DNA of 64,000 bases, from the NCBI GenBank assembly GCA_009103225.1, contig RHPI01003491.1, forward strand, positions 1 through 64,000. The letters are read 5' to 3'. Both the position numbers and the translations under genes were made by a program. This stretch comes from Chlorokybus atmophyticus (lineage: Eukaryota; Streptophyta; Chlorokybophyceae; Chlorokybales; Chlorokybaceae). Shown here in pieces: positions 41,532 to 51,778 of this stretch; the first letter of the stretch is position 1; the number at the start of each line of letters is the position of its first letter. Under the pieces are notes generated by a model, which made no database searches, had not been told where the DNA came from, and saw nothing but the letters and a program-made list of their open reading frames with translations.

Positions 41532-42199
41532 TGTGACGGTGCTCGTGTCTTGTCACCTGTGAGTTGGTCCAATCAACAACCCTCTCACCAAGACACGGTA
41601 TTCACACCGGAACCTTGCCCCCTCTGCCAAGCACACACGCGCGCCCCGCCACTCGCGTACGCATGCGCATGCGTTCCAAGCTACACGCCGACTTGTGTAG
41701 CGCCTTGGATCGTCACAAGCAAGCATATACCAGTGGGCACGCGCTAGCAACCCCTGCTGACCACCACCAAGCTTGCACACCAAAAACTAGGGAGCTAAAG
41801 GCTGTATTGCAAATTGTAGAATGTCACTTTTATACCTACCAGTCTGCACATGCTACTGTCTAGACGATTCTAGCGCTAAACGGAACTAGAAGCTAAGATA
41901 TTCTTGCAGACTCTTGTAGTACACTTTTAAAACTTTCCAACGCACCAAAGATCTCCTCATTTGCTGCTCATATGGTCAAGTTATACTACTTGGCGCCAGG
42001 CCCTTCCAGAAATCTGGTCGAGCCCTTCTCGACTGGCCCTCCGTTTTCTGGCCTTCCGGACTGGTCCTGGGGCCCCGGTCGGTATCCGCGGCAGACTCAT
42101 AACTAGCCGATATCCGCCACAAGTCATGAAAACATGATACCTCACAAATAAGGCCTAAAATGGCCATGAAAATCACGAAATTTGGCCTTGACCGTTACA
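41532..42199 (-). repeat. 3' LTR of gypsy-3
   Basis: 668 bp, TGTGAC to GTTACA on the plus strand, followed by a pyrimidine tract (CTCCTTCCCCCC) that is the polypurine tract on the element strand. Confidence 0.9.
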
Positions 42200-43573
42200 C
42201 TCCTTCCCCCCTAGGTGAGCTTCGTCCTCTCGAAGCTCGCGAGGTTGGCGTCGAGCAAGATAGTCACGCACAACGTCTCGAGCATTAGCCAAGTGTGCCT
42301 CTGGCTCCTAGGTTGCTTCATGCAATGGATAGCCCTTCCATTGCACTAAGAACTTGCGCATGCCATGCACAAACTTCTCACCAAGGATGTCTTCTACCTC
42401 CCACTCTAGTTCACCATCCGTGCCAACTTCGGGGGGCGGTCTTTCTGGCGGTTGTCCTCAATATGCCTTTAGAAGGGAGACGTGAAAAACGGGGTGCACA
42501 CGCATGTCGGGTAGCTCCAGCTTGTACGCCACGTCCGAAATAATTTTGCTGACCTTAAATGGTCCCATTCAGCGTTCATTCAGCTTGCGAACTCCCGTAC
42601 GCACCTGTACATGCTTTGCGGAGAGTAACACAATGTCGCCTTCTTGAAATGTGAGGTGTCGGCGATGCGCGTCCGCGTACTGCTTCTGCCGATTTTGTGC
42701 CACCAATAGCGCCTCCCTAGCTGCCTTATTAATGTCCGCGCACTTTGTGAGGAAGTCATAGCTGCCTCCACACGCACTTCATGTCGCCGCGGTGTCCATG
42801 CTGTCAACGGGGTCAATGGATGTTGCCCGTAGTTCATAAGGAAGGGAGTGACACCTGTGCTTGCATTACGGTTGTTGATCGCAAACTCCACCAACTCAAG
42901 CAGCTCCGCCAAATTGTTTTGTCGCGCATTAACGTAGCAACGCAGCATGTCCTCGATCACACGGTTGGCCCGTTCCGTTTGCCCATCAGTTTGCGGGTGG
43001 CATGCCGTGCTAAACTTCAGCGTGGTACCTAGTGCACTATGCAGCGCCTCCCAAAACTTACTTGTAAAGCGCGGGTCGTGATCACTTACAATGCTTTGTG
43101 ATAATCCATGTGAACGAAACACATTCTTCACGAACAAGCGTGCTGCCTCCGGTGCCGTGCAAGACTCACCACACGGTGCCAAGCGTACCATTTTGCTGGT
43201 TTTGTCAGCAAACACAAGTATAGCGTCGTACCCTTCTTTTGTCTTTGGTAGCCCCGTAATAAAGTCCATGGTAACTTGCTCCCACTTGGACAATGGCACA
43301 GGGAGGTTGCAGCAACTTGCTTGGCTTTTAGTTGCTTGCCTTCACCCTTTGGCATGCGTCGCACAACGCCACGTAGTCGCGCACATCGCGATGCATCTCT
43401 CGCCAATAAAAAAGCTGCTTCAAGCTTGCCAAAGTCCTCTGTAACCATTGGTGACCAGCAATGGGCACGTCATGAACTTCTTGCAGCAACTTCACACACC
43501 ATAGCCACAGTAGTCCCAAAATCCCGTCGAACCCGTTCCGTAGGGTGATGCAGCAAAATCGCATGTTCACCTT
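42200..43573 (-). pseudogene. Gypsy-3 pol remnant: chromodomain, integrase, protease scrap
   Basis: Read on the minus strand, integrase core residues survive at 42580-43299 (MDFITGLP, VSDHDPRF, QTDGQTERANR), with frameshifts before and after. The chromodomain region lies at 42240-42440 in broken frames. The deletion junction at about 43498 joins the integrase zinc region directly to a protease segment (MRFCCITLRNGFDGILGL). The gypsy-2 insertion follows at 43574. Confidence 0.88.
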
Positions 43574-44245
43574 TGTGACGGTGCTCGTGCCTTGTCACCT
43601 TTGAGTTGGTCCAATCCACAACCCTCTCACCAAGACACGGTATTCACACCGGAACCTTGCCCCCTCTGCCAAGCACACACGCGCGCCCCGCCACTCGCGT
43701 ACGCACGCGCATGCGCTCGAAGCTACACACCGACTTGTGTAGCGCCTTGGATCGTCACACAAGCAAGCACACACCGGTGGGCACACGCTAGCAACCCCTG
43801 CTAACCACCACCAAGCTTGCACACCAGAAACTAGGGAGCTAAACGTTGTATTGCAAGTTGTAGAATGTCACTTTTATACCTACCAGTCTGCACATGCTAC
43901 TGTCTAGACGATTCTAGCGCTAGACGGAACTAGAAGCTAAGATATTCTTGCAGAATCTTGTAGTACACTTCTAGACCTTTCCAACGCACCAAAGATCTCC
44001 TAGTTTGCTGCTCATATGGTCAAGTTATACTACTTGGCGCCAGGCCCTTCCAGAAATCTGGTCGAGCCCTTCTCGACTGGCCCTCCGTTTTCTGGCACCT
44101 TCCGGACTGGTCTTGGGGCCCCGGTCGATATCCGCGGCAGACTCATAACTCGCCGATATCCGCCACAAGTCATTAAAAACATGTACCTTACAAATAAGGC
44201 CTAAAACGGCCATGAAAATCACAGAATTTGGCCTTGACTGTTACA
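43574..44245 (-). repeat. 3' LTR of gypsy-2
   Basis: 672 bp, TGTGAC to TGTTACA on the plus strand. Its first bases on the element strand (TGTAAC) supply the pol stop codon. Differences from the 5' LTR: one base each near 43598, 43845 and 43999. Confidence 0.96.
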
Positions 44246-47200
44246 CTCCTCCCCCCCCAGGTGAGCTTCGTCCTCGAAGCTCGCGAGGTTGTCGTCGAGC
44301 AAGATAGGCACGCACAACGTCTTGAGCATTAGTCAAGTGTGCCTCTGGCTCCCAGGATGCTTCATGCAACGGATAGCCCTTCCATTTCACTAAGAACTTG
44401 CGTACGCCATGCACAAACTTCTCACCAAGGATGTCTTCTACCTCCCACTCGGGTTCACCGTCCGTGCCAACTTCGGGGGGTGGCCTTTCTGGCGGTTGTC
44501 CTCGATATGCTTTCAGAAGGGAGACGTGAAAAACGGGGTGCACACGCATGGTGTCGGGTAGCTCCAACTTGTACGCCACGTCCGAGATAACTTTGCTGAC
44601 CTTAAATGGTCCCAACCAGCGTTCATTCAGCTTGCGAACTCCCGTACGCACCTGGACGTGCTTCGCGGAGAGTAACACAATGTCGCCTTCCTGAAACGTG
44701 AGGTGTCGGCGATGCGCGTCCGCGTACTGCTTCTGCCGATTTTGTGCCACCAATAACGCATCCCTAGCTGCCTTGTTAATGTCCGCGCACTTTGTAAGGA
44801 AGTCATTAGCTGCCTCCACACGCACGTCATGTCGTCGCGGTGTCCATGCCGTCAACGGTGTCAATGGATGTTGCCCGTAGTTCATAAGGAAGGGAGTGAC
44901 ACCTGTGCTTGCATTGTGGTGGTTGTTGATCGCAAACTCAACCAACTCAAGCAGCTCCTCCCAATTGTCTTGTCGCGCGTTAACGTAGCAACGCAGCATG
45001 TCCTCGATCACACGGTTGGCCCGCTCCGTTTGCCCATCAGTTTGCGGGTGGAATGCCGTGCTAAACTTCAGTGTGGTACCCAGTGCACTATGCAGCGCCT
45101 CCCAAAACTTACTTGTAAAGCGCGGGTCGCGATCACTCACAATGCTTCGTGGTAATCCATGAGAACGAAATACATGCTTCACGAACAAGCGTGCTGCCTC
45201 CGGTGCCGTGCAAGACTCACTACACGGTGCCAAGCGTACCATTTTGCTGGTTTTATCGACGAACACAAGTATAGCGTCGTACCCTTCTTTTGTCTTTGGT
45301 AGCCCCGTGATAAAGTCCATGGTAACTTGCTCCCACTTGGACAATGGCACAGGGAGAGGTTGCAGCAACCCACCTGGCTTTTGGTTGCTTGCCTTCACCC
45401 TTTGGCATGCGTCGCACAACGCCACGTAGTCGCGCACATCGCGATGCATCTCTCGCCAGTAAAAACGCTGTTTTAAGCTTGCCAAAGTCCTTTCCAACCC
45501 TTGGTGACCAGCAATGGGCACGTCATGAGCTTCCTTCAGCAACTTCACACGGATATGCGCGACGTTGGGGATGTACAAGCGCCCATGGTGCCACAGCAGC
45601 CCGTCGCGCATTGACCAGTGCCCACTTGTGTCCGTAGCTGTATTTTCCAGCTCTTGCAACACTTTCATACCCTCCGTGTCTTCACGAAGCACTTGCCGAA
45701 TCTGGTCGGTCCACTCGGGCTGCACTTGAGCGAGTGCCTCAATTGCATTAAGCCGGCTCAGCGCGTCAGCAACACCATTTGACGTACCGGGCTTGTACTT
45801 GATATCGAAGTCAAAAAGTTGAAAGAACTCAAGCCATCGAGCTTGTCTGCGACTCAGATGAGGTTGTGTTTGTAAGTACCTCAGTGGAGAGTGATCCGTC
45901 TCAAGCACGAACTTTTTGCCTTCCAGAAAACAACGCCATTGTCGTAGCGCCATGACTTGCGCTAAAAGTTCCTTCTCGTGCACGGGGTAATTCAGCTCCG
46001 CACCACTCATCTTCTTGCTGAAGAATGCTACTGGTTGAAGGCCGTTGCCATGGTCTTGCTGCAAAACAGCTCCTACGGCTGTGTCGGACGCGTCGCAAGC
46101 CAAAATAAATGTCTTTTCCATGTTGGGGTGAGCCAGGACTGGTGCCTCCGTCAGCGCCTTCTTCAACGCAGCAAATGCATGTTCCTCTGTTGCTGACCAG
46201 CTCCAATGCTTTCCCTTCTTGAGTAGGGTAGTCAAGGGAGCAGCTATGCGCGAAAACCCCATGATAAACTTGCGATAATACCCCGCAAGGCCTAAAAAGG
46301 ACATCACCTCCTTTACATTGGTCGGGGCAGCCCACTCGCGCACCACCTGCACTTTGTTGGGGTCCGGCTTGATGCCTTCATGCGACACAATGTGGCCTAG
46401 GTACTCCACCTCTCGAAGCAAGAATTTGCACTTCTGTAGCTGGGCGTACAACTTGTGTTCGCGCAAACGCTGCAACACGCGCCGTAGAAGTGCCACGTGC
46501 TCCTCCTTTGTTGTCGCGTACACCAAAATGTCGTCGAGGTACACGAGGACTCCCTTACCAATCAAGTCAGCAAAAACGCTGTTCATAAGCGTTTGAAATG
46601 TTGCCGGTGCGTTCGTAAGTCCGAAGGACATGACCAACCACTCGTAGTGCCCATAACGTGTGTTAAAAGCTGTTTTCTCCACATCCTCGGGCGCGATGCG
46701 AATTTGGTGATAACCTCCAGCAAGATCAAGTGTTGTGAAGTACTGCGCACCTTGCAATTGCTCCAGCAACTCGTCGATACGTGGGAGTGGAAAGCAATTC
46801 CTCTTCGTGATGTTGTTGAGAGCTCGGTAGTCGACGCACATGCGCAAGCTCCCGTTCTTCTTTCGTACAAACAAAATAGGTGCACCATAGGGGGACTTAC
46901 TAGGCCTGATGTAGCCTCTTTTCAGCAAGTCCGCCACCTGCCTCTCGGCCTCTTCCAGTTCCAAAGGTGACAACTTGTATACGGGTCGATACGGTGGCTT
47001 GTGCACGCCCTCAATCAGCTCCACACGGTGGTCTACGCTCCGTGGAGGTGGTAGACCAGATGGAAGTCCGTCCACCATGATATCTTGGTATTCTTTAACA
47101 AGTTTACACACCTCGGGGTCCATAGTAGCCGTCTGAACATCGTCACTCAGCTCCGGTGCTGACTTTGCAGTGTTTTCGCGCACCACGCACAACCATGCAG

Positions 47201-47774
47201 CCTTTGCCTTCCGTGGAGACAATAACTTCCTCAATTGCACATAAGAGATCTGGGCAATTGTCGTACCACCTAATTGTGCGTGCCGCGCCTCGATGACGTC
47301 CGATGCAGCTTGAATGGACTCTCCACCGTTTCGCTCGATGGTGAGCACGCGCTTCCTCCAATTGATGGCTGGATTATGTTGCCATAGCCACGGTAGTCCC
47401 AAAATCCCATCAAACCCGTTCCGTAGGGTGATGCAGCAAAATCGCATGCTCTCCTTCATCTTCCCAATGCGAACGCACAACTCTTTGGTCATAAACGCAG
47501 CGCCATCACCTCCAGAGGGTGGCTCTCCATCAGCGAGCTTCACTTCACCTCCTCGTAATGACGAAAGCCAACCGTAACGCCGCGCGATATCAATACTCAT
47601 GAAGTTGCTGTTGGCACCGCTATCAATCATGAGCTTACACTCTCTCCATCGTCCTTGGTCATCGCAAATGTGTGCTCGAAGCCCGAAGTACTTTGTTGTC
47701 TCCTCTTTTGCATAACTCACCACCATTGGCGCGTTCAAAGCCATCTCCTCTTGCTTCTTTAATGGAAATGTCAC
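44241..47774 (-). CDS. Gypsy-2 pol: protease, RT, RNase H, integrase, chromodomain
   Basis: 1177 residues, uninterrupted. Protease has LMIDSGANSNF (Asp about 51). RT has the YLDDIL box near residue 411. RNase H has ACDASDTAVG near 560 and ETDHSPL. Integrase has the zinc domain (HDVPIAGH near 750, CDAC near 788) and catalytic Asp, Asp, Glu near 819, 881 and 914. A chromodomain spans about 1108-1158 (EVEDILGEKF, FLVKWKGYP, SWEPEAHL) with the aromatic positions kept; chromodomains bind methylated H3K9 and steer integration into heterochromatin. The listed start is GTG; the frame is open upstream into gag, so synthesis by -1 frameshift is likely. The stop codon TAA lies in the LTR. Confidence 0.97.
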   Translation of the reverse strand: MTFPLKKQEEMALNAPMVVSYAKEETTKYFGLRAHICDDQGRWRECKLMIDSGANSNFMSIDIARRYGWLSSLRGGEVKLADGEPPSGGDGAAFMTKELCVRIGKMKESMRFCCITLRNGFDGILGLPWLWQHNPAINWRKRVLTIERNGGESIQAASDVIEARHAQLGGTTIAQISYVQLRKLLSPRKAKAAWLCVVRENTAKSAPELSDDVQTATMDPEVCKLVKEYQDIMVDGLPSGLPPPRSVDHRVELIEGVHKPPYRPVYKLSPLELEEAERQVADLLKRGYIRPSKSPYGAPILFVRKKNGSLRMCVDYRALNNITKRNCFPLPRIDELLEQLQGAQYFTTLDLAGGYHQIRIAPEDVEKTAFNTRYGHYEWLVMSFGLTNAPATFQTLMNSVFADLIGKGVLVYLDDILVYATTKEEHVALLRRVLQRLREHKLYAQLQKCKFLLREVEYLGHIVSHEGIKPDPNKVQVVREWAAPTNVKEVMSFLGLAGYYRKFIMGFSRIAAPLTTLLKKGKHWSWSATEEHAFAALKKALTEAPVLAHPNMEKTFILACDASDTAVGAVLQQDHGNGLQPVAFFSKKMSGAELNYPVHEKELLAQVMALRQWRCFLEGKKFVLETDHSPLRYLQTQPHLSRRQARWLEFFQLFDFDIKYKPGTSNGVADALSRLNAIEALAQVQPEWTDQIRQVLREDTEGMKVLQELENTATDTSGHWSMRDGLLWHHGRLYIPNVAHIRVKLLKEAHDVPIAGHQGLERTLASLKQRFYWREMHRDVRDYVALCDACQRVKASNQKPGGLLQPLPVPLSKWEQVTMDFITGLPKTKEGYDAILVFVDKTSKMVRLAPCSESCTAPEAARLFVKHVFRSHGLPRSIVSDRDPRFTSKFWEALHSALGTTLKFSTAFHPQTDGQTERANRVIEDMLRCYVNARQDNWEELLELVEFAINNHHNASTGVTPFLMNYGQHPLTPLTAWTPRRHDVRVEAANDFLTKCADINKAARDALLVAQNRQKQYADAHRRHLTFQEGDIVLLSAKHVQVRTGVRKLNERWLGPFKVSKVISDVAYKLELPDTMRVHPVFHVSLLKAYRGQPPERPPPEVGTDGEPEWEVEDILGEKFVHGVRKFLVKWKGYPLHEASWEPEAHLTNAQDVVRAYLARRQPRELRGRSSPGGGGV

Positions 47775-47827
47775 AGCATCCGTCCGTGCATGAGGCTCCT
47801 TCCTATCCCCAGCAGTAGCCTCCTCAC

Positions 47828-48907
47828 CTACTGGGGGAAGTCGTTTTCCTGCTCCACGCCATTTTGCTCCATGGTGTTGACGCGACGATCACGGCGAGGG
47901 TTGCCATCCGGTGTTGGCCTTTGCGTGCTTCGTTTGGGGCATCCGTACGCCAAATGCTCCGTCGACCCACACGCATAACACTTGCGCACACCTTTACCTC
48001 TTTCACCACGTCCGCCGTGCTTCGCCTCACTTCCATGCGTGTGTATGGCACCCACCTCCATTGGTGCAGGCCCAGAGTCAGCTCCACCTCCATTGGCAAG
48101 TGCTGAACTTGGTTCTCCTCGTCTCCATGCATGTTGAAAGCCTCCCCGGGGCTGATCACCATGCCTTTGCCTCCAGTCAGTGTTTCTTGTGGTGGACTTG
48201 AAGTACAACGCGTCGAGACGCTCCGCGAAGCGTATAGCCTCCGCGAGTGTCTTCGGGTCCTGTAGCTCCACTTCTTTACGCCCCAAAGGTTTTAAACCAC
48301 GTGTATACCTGTCCAACTGCTCCTCCTCGGTCATATTGGGTATGGACATCACCAATCGCTGAAACGCGGCCGTGTACGCCATCACCGACCCCATTTGCAC
48401 AAGGGCTGCAAGTTTGTCGCGTGCGGCCTTCACGCTCTCAACGGGAACAAATTGATGCCTGACCTCCAGTGCCAACTCTTCCATGGTGGTCAATGGTAGC
48501 GCCAACCCGTTTGCAACACGCGTACATCGATGCCTCCACCACACAAGTGCTGCACCTTCAAGCAATGTCGCTGCAACCTCCACGTGCAGATGCGTGGGCA
48601 CCTCCGTGAGCTTCAACCAAGACGATACTTGAAAAATCCATTCATCCACTGCATCTCCATCACGTTGACCCCTGAATGGCTTGGGCTTTGGCACCTTCAC
48701 ATGCACGCGCGAGCTTGATGCCATGGGAATTTGTACACGCGCCATCGCATGCTCATACGCCTCGCGTTGTGCTTGTGCCGCCGCTTGAGTGTGATGAAGC
48801 TCTTCTCTCAGTGCCAAGATGGCAGCTTGAAGCTCTTCCATGCGAGCATCCTCCATCTCCACTAACACACTACACTCCGCTTCCGAATGAAAAGTGTAAA
48901 CGCCCAC
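47828..48907 (-). CDS. Gypsy-2 gag
   Basis: 359 residues, intact. N-terminal Gln/Ala-rich helical region (EELHHTQAAAQAQREAYEH), gag fold with KVPKPKPFRGQRDGDAVDEW and FVPVESVKAARD, and one zinc knuckle C-Y-A-C-x4-H-x4-C. The likely start is the MEDARMEELQ Met or the ATG at 48907 (MGVYTFHSEAEC). The last codons (GAA AAC GAC TTC CCC CAG TAG) overlap pol in the -1 frame. Confidence 0.96.
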   Translation of the reverse strand: MGVYTFHSEAECSVLVEMEDARMEELQAAILALREELHHTQAAAQAQREAYEHAMARVQIPMASSSRVHVKVPKPKPFRGQRDGDAVDEWIFQVSSWLKLTEVPTHLHVEVAATLLEGAALVWWRHRCTRVANGLALPLTTMEELALEVRHQFVPVESVKAARDKLAALVQMGSVMAYTAAFQRLVMSIPNMTEEEQLDRYTRGLKPLGRKEVELQDPKTLAEAIRFAERLDALYFKSTTRNTDWRQRHGDQPRGGFQHAWRRGEPSSALANGGGADSGPAPMEVGAIHTHGSEAKHGGRGERGKGVRKCYACGSTEHLAYGCPKRSTQRPTPDGNPRRDRRVNTMEQNGVEQENDFPQ

Positions 48908-48936
48908 ACACTTCCTCTCTCACCTTCGTAAACCGT

Positions 48937-48948
48937 GCTCCGATACCA
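48937..48948 (-). other. Primer-binding site, initiator tRNA-Met type (gypsy-2)
   Basis: TGGTATCGGAGC on the element strand, two bases from the LTR end, identical to those of gypsy-1 and gypsy-3. Confidence 0.9.
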
Positions 48949-48950
48949 GT

Positions 48951-49622
48951 TGTGACGGTGCTCGTGCCTTGTCACCTGTGAGTTGGTCCAATCCACAACC
49001 CTCTCACCAAGACACGGTATTCACACCGGAACCTTGCCCCCTCTGCCAAGCACACACGCGCGCCCCGCCACTCGCGTACGCACGCGCATGCGCTCGAAGC
49101 TACACACCGACTTGTGTAGCGCCTTGGATCGTCACACAAGCAAGCACACACCGGTGGGCACACGCTAGCAACCCCTGCTAACCACCACCAAGCTTGCACA
49201 CCAGAAACTAGGGAGCTAAAGGTTGTATTGCAAGTTGTAGAATGTCACTTTTATACCTACCAGTCTGCACATGCTACTGTCTAGACGATTCTAGCGCTAG
49301 ACGGAACTAGAAGCTAAGATATTCTTGCAGAATCTTGTAGTACACTTCTAGACCTTTCCAACGCACCAAAGATCTCCTAATTTGCTGCTCATATGGTCAA
49401 GTTATACTACTTGGCGCCAGGCCCTTCCAGAAATCTGGTCGAGCCCTTCTCGACTGGCCCTCCGTTTTCTGGCACCTTCCGGACTGGTCTTGGGGCCCCG
49501 GTCGATATCCGCGGCAGACTCATAACTCGCCGATATCCGCCACAAGTCATTAAAAACATGTACCTTACAAATAAGGCCTAAAACGGCCATGAAAATCACA
49601 GAATTTGGCCTTGACTGTTACA
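48951..49622 (-). repeat. 5' LTR of gypsy-2
   Basis: 672 bp, same length as its partner. A TATA-like segment (ACTTTTATACC, plus strand about 49247) and conserved palindromic GATATCCGC words are visible. Followed by the ACCTT duplication at 49623-49627. Confidence 0.96.
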
Positions 49623-49627
49623 ACCTT

Positions 49628-50054
49628 TATCTTTCCAATGCGAACGCACAACTCTTTGGTCATTAACGCAATGCCATTACCTCCAGAGGGTGGCCATCAG
49701 CGAGCTTCACTTCACCTCCTCGTACTAACAAAAGCCAACCGTAACGCCGTGCAATATCAATACTCATAAAGTGCTGTTGGCACCGCTATCAATCATGAGC
49801 TTACACTCTCTCCATCGACCTTGGTCATCGCAATTGTGTGCTCGAAGCCCGAAGTACTTTGTTGTCTCCTCTTTTGCATAACTTACTACCGTTGGCGCGT
49901 TCATAGCCATCTTCTCTTGCTTCCTTGATGGAAATGTCACAGCATCCGTTCGTGCATGAGGCTCCTTCCTATCCCCAACAGTAGCCTCCTCACCTACTGA
50001 GGGAAGTCGTTTTCCTGCTCCACGCCATTTTGCTCCATGGTGTTGACGCGACAA
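49628..50054 (-). pseudogene. Gypsy-3 pol N-terminal piece (protease start)
   Basis: The -1 frame is open from 50054, inside gag, to 49764 (KRLPSVGEEATVGDRKEPHA ... LMIDSGANS), then a frameshift (one missing base in the ATGAAGTTG-like protease segment) ends it. The rest of the protease is split by gypsy-2. This stretch shows that the pol frame overlaps the end of gag by about 60 bases. Confidence 0.9.
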
Positions 50055-51067
50055 TCACGGCGAGGGTTGCCATCCGGTGTTGGCCTTTGCGTGCTTTGTT
50101 TGGGGCATTCGTACGCCAAATGCTCAGTCGACCCACACGCATAACACTTGCGCACACCTATACCTCTTTCACCACGTCCGCCGTGCTTCGCCTCACTTCC
50201 ATGCGTGTGTATGGCACCCACCTCCATTGGTGCAAGCCCAGAGTCAGCTCCACCTCTATTGGCAAGCGCTAAACTTGGTTCTCCTCGTCTCAATGCATGC
50301 TGAAAGCCTCCCCGGGGCTGATCACCATGCCTTTGCCTCCAGTCAGTGTTTCTTGTGGTGGACTTGAAGTATGGTGCGTCGAGACGCTCCGCGATGCGTA
50401 TAGCCTCCGCGAGTGTCTGCGGGTCCTGTAGCTCCACTTTTTTACACCCCAAAGGTTTTAAACCACGTGTATTCCTGTCCAGCTGCTCCTCCTCGGTCAT
50501 ATTGGGTATGGACATCACCAATCGCTGAAACGCAGCCGTGTACGCCATCACCGACCCCATTTGCACAAGGGCTGCAAGTTTGTCGCGTGTGGCCTTCACG
50601 CTCTCAACGGGAACAAATTGATGCCTGACCTCCAGTGCCAACTCTTCCATGGTAGTCAATGGCAGTGCCATCCCACTTGCAACACGCGTACAACGATGTC
50701 TCCACCAAACAAGTGCTGCACCCTCAAGTAATGTCGCTGCGACCTCCACGTGCAGATGCATAGGCACCTCCGGGAGCTTCAACCAAGACGATACTTGGAA
50801 AATCCATTCATCCACTGCATCTCCATCACATTGACCCTTGAATGGCTTGGGCTTTAGCACCTTCACATGCACGCGCGAGCTTGATGCCATGGGAACTTGT
50901 ACACGCGCCATCGCATGCTCATACGCCTCGCGTTGTGCTTGTGCCGCTGCTTGAGTGTGATGAAACTCTTCCCTCAATGCTAAGATGGCAGCTTGAAGCT
51001 CTTCCATGTGCGCATCCTCCACTAACACACTACACTCCGCTTTCAAATGAAAACTGTAAACGCCCAC
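49994..51067 (-). CDS. Gypsy-3 gag
   Basis: 357 residues, full-length and closely similar to gypsy-2 gag, with the same zinc knuckle (C-Y-A-C-x4-H-x4-C). Although the element lacks RT, its Gag could still be made and assemble with other elements' proteins. Ends with the same GAA-AAC context before TAG. Confidence 0.93.
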   Translation of the reverse strand: MGVYSFHLKAECSVLVEDAHMEELQAAILALREEFHHTQAAAQAQREAYEHAMARVQVPMASSSRVHVKVLKPKPFKGQCDGDAVDEWIFQVSSWLKLPEVPMHLHVEVAATLLEGAALVWWRHRCTRVASGMALPLTTMEELALEVRHQFVPVESVKATRDKLAALVQMGSVMAYTAAFQRLVMSIPNMTEEEQLDRNTRGLKPLGCKKVELQDPQTLAEAIRIAERLDAPYFKSTTRNTDWRQRHGDQPRGGFQHALRRGEPSLALANRGGADSGLAPMEVGAIHTHGSEAKHGGRGERGIGVRKCYACGSTEHLAYECPKQSTQRPTPDGNPRRDCRVNTMEQNGVEQENDFPQ

Positions 51068-51095
51068 ACACTCCCGCTCTCCCTTCGTAAACCGT

Positions 51096-51107
51096 GCTCC
51101 GATACCA
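51096..51107 (-). other. Primer-binding site, initiator tRNA-Met type (gypsy-3)
   Basis: TGGTATCGGAGC on the element strand, two bases from the LTR. Confidence 0.9.
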
Positions 51108-51109
51108 GT

Positions 51110-51778
51110 TGTGACGTTGCTCGTGCCTTGTCACCTGTGAGTTGGTCTAATCAACAACCCTCTCACCAAGACACGGTATTCACGCCAAAACCTTGCCCCC
51201 TCTGCCAAGCACACACGCGCGCCCCGCCACTCGCGTACGCACGCGCATGCGCTCGAAGCTACACACCGACTTGTGTAGCGCCTTGGATCGTCACACAAGC
51301 AAGCACACATCAGTGGACACACGCTAGCAACCCATGCTAACCACCACCAGGCTTGCACACAAGAAACTAAGGAGCTAAAGGTTGTGTTGCGAATTGTAGA
51401 ATGTCACTTTTATACCTACCAGTCTGCACATGCTACTGTCTAGACGATTCTAGCGCTAGGAGAAACTAGAAGCTAAGATACTCTTGTAGCATCTTGTAGT
51501 ACACTTCTAGACCTTTCCAACGCACCAAAGATCTCCTCATTTGCTGCTCATATGGTCAAGTTATCCTACTTGGCGCCAGGCCGTTCCAGAAATCTGGTCG
51601 AGCCCTTCTCGACTGGCCCTCCATTTTCTGGAGTCTTCCAGACTGGCCCTGGGCCGGTCGATATCTGCGGCAGACTCCCAACTCGCCGATATCCGCCACA
51701 GTCATGAAAAACATGATACCTCACAAACAAGGCTCAAAATGGCCATGAAAATCACGACATTTGGCCTTGACTATTACA
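51110..51778 (-). repeat. 5' LTR of gypsy-3
   Basis: 669 bp, TGTGACGTT to CTATTACA on the plus strand. It has many more differences from the 41532 LTR than the gypsy-2 pair has between themselves, in line with an older insertion or a recombined end. Confidence 0.9.

Larger units (their letters stand above)
43574..49622 (-). mobile_element. Gypsy-2: intact chromovirus, recently inserted
   Basis: 6049 bp with two 672 bp LTRs that differ at only three positions by my alignment (about 99.5% identical). A perfect 5 bp target duplication ACCTT lies at 43569-43573 and 49623-49627. PBS, gag, full pol with chromodomain and polypurine tract are all present without a stop or frameshift other than the gag-pol junction. 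It sits inside the protease region of gypsy-3, which makes the order of events clear. This is the element most likely to be mobile now. Confidence 0.97.
41532..51778 (-). mobile_element. Gypsy-3: internally deleted chromovirus, host of gypsy-2
   Basis: LTRs at 41532-42199 and 51110-51778 bracket pol 3' remnants (42200-43573), the whole of gypsy-2 (43574-49622), then protease start, gag and PBS. Relative to gypsy-2 about 1.8 kb covering RT, RNase H and part of protease is missing, with the junction near 43498. Flanking bases (GCAGC left, GCTGT right) do not form a clear duplication, so one end may have recombined. Relatedness to gypsy-2 is close throughout. Confidence 0.9.

Noticed and set aside
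41550-41783. Frames repeated in each gypsy LTR (Pro/Thr/Arg-rich on plus, Cys/Arg-rich on minus)
   Set aside because: They lie wholly in LTRs and change or break between copies; recurrence reflects LTR copy number.
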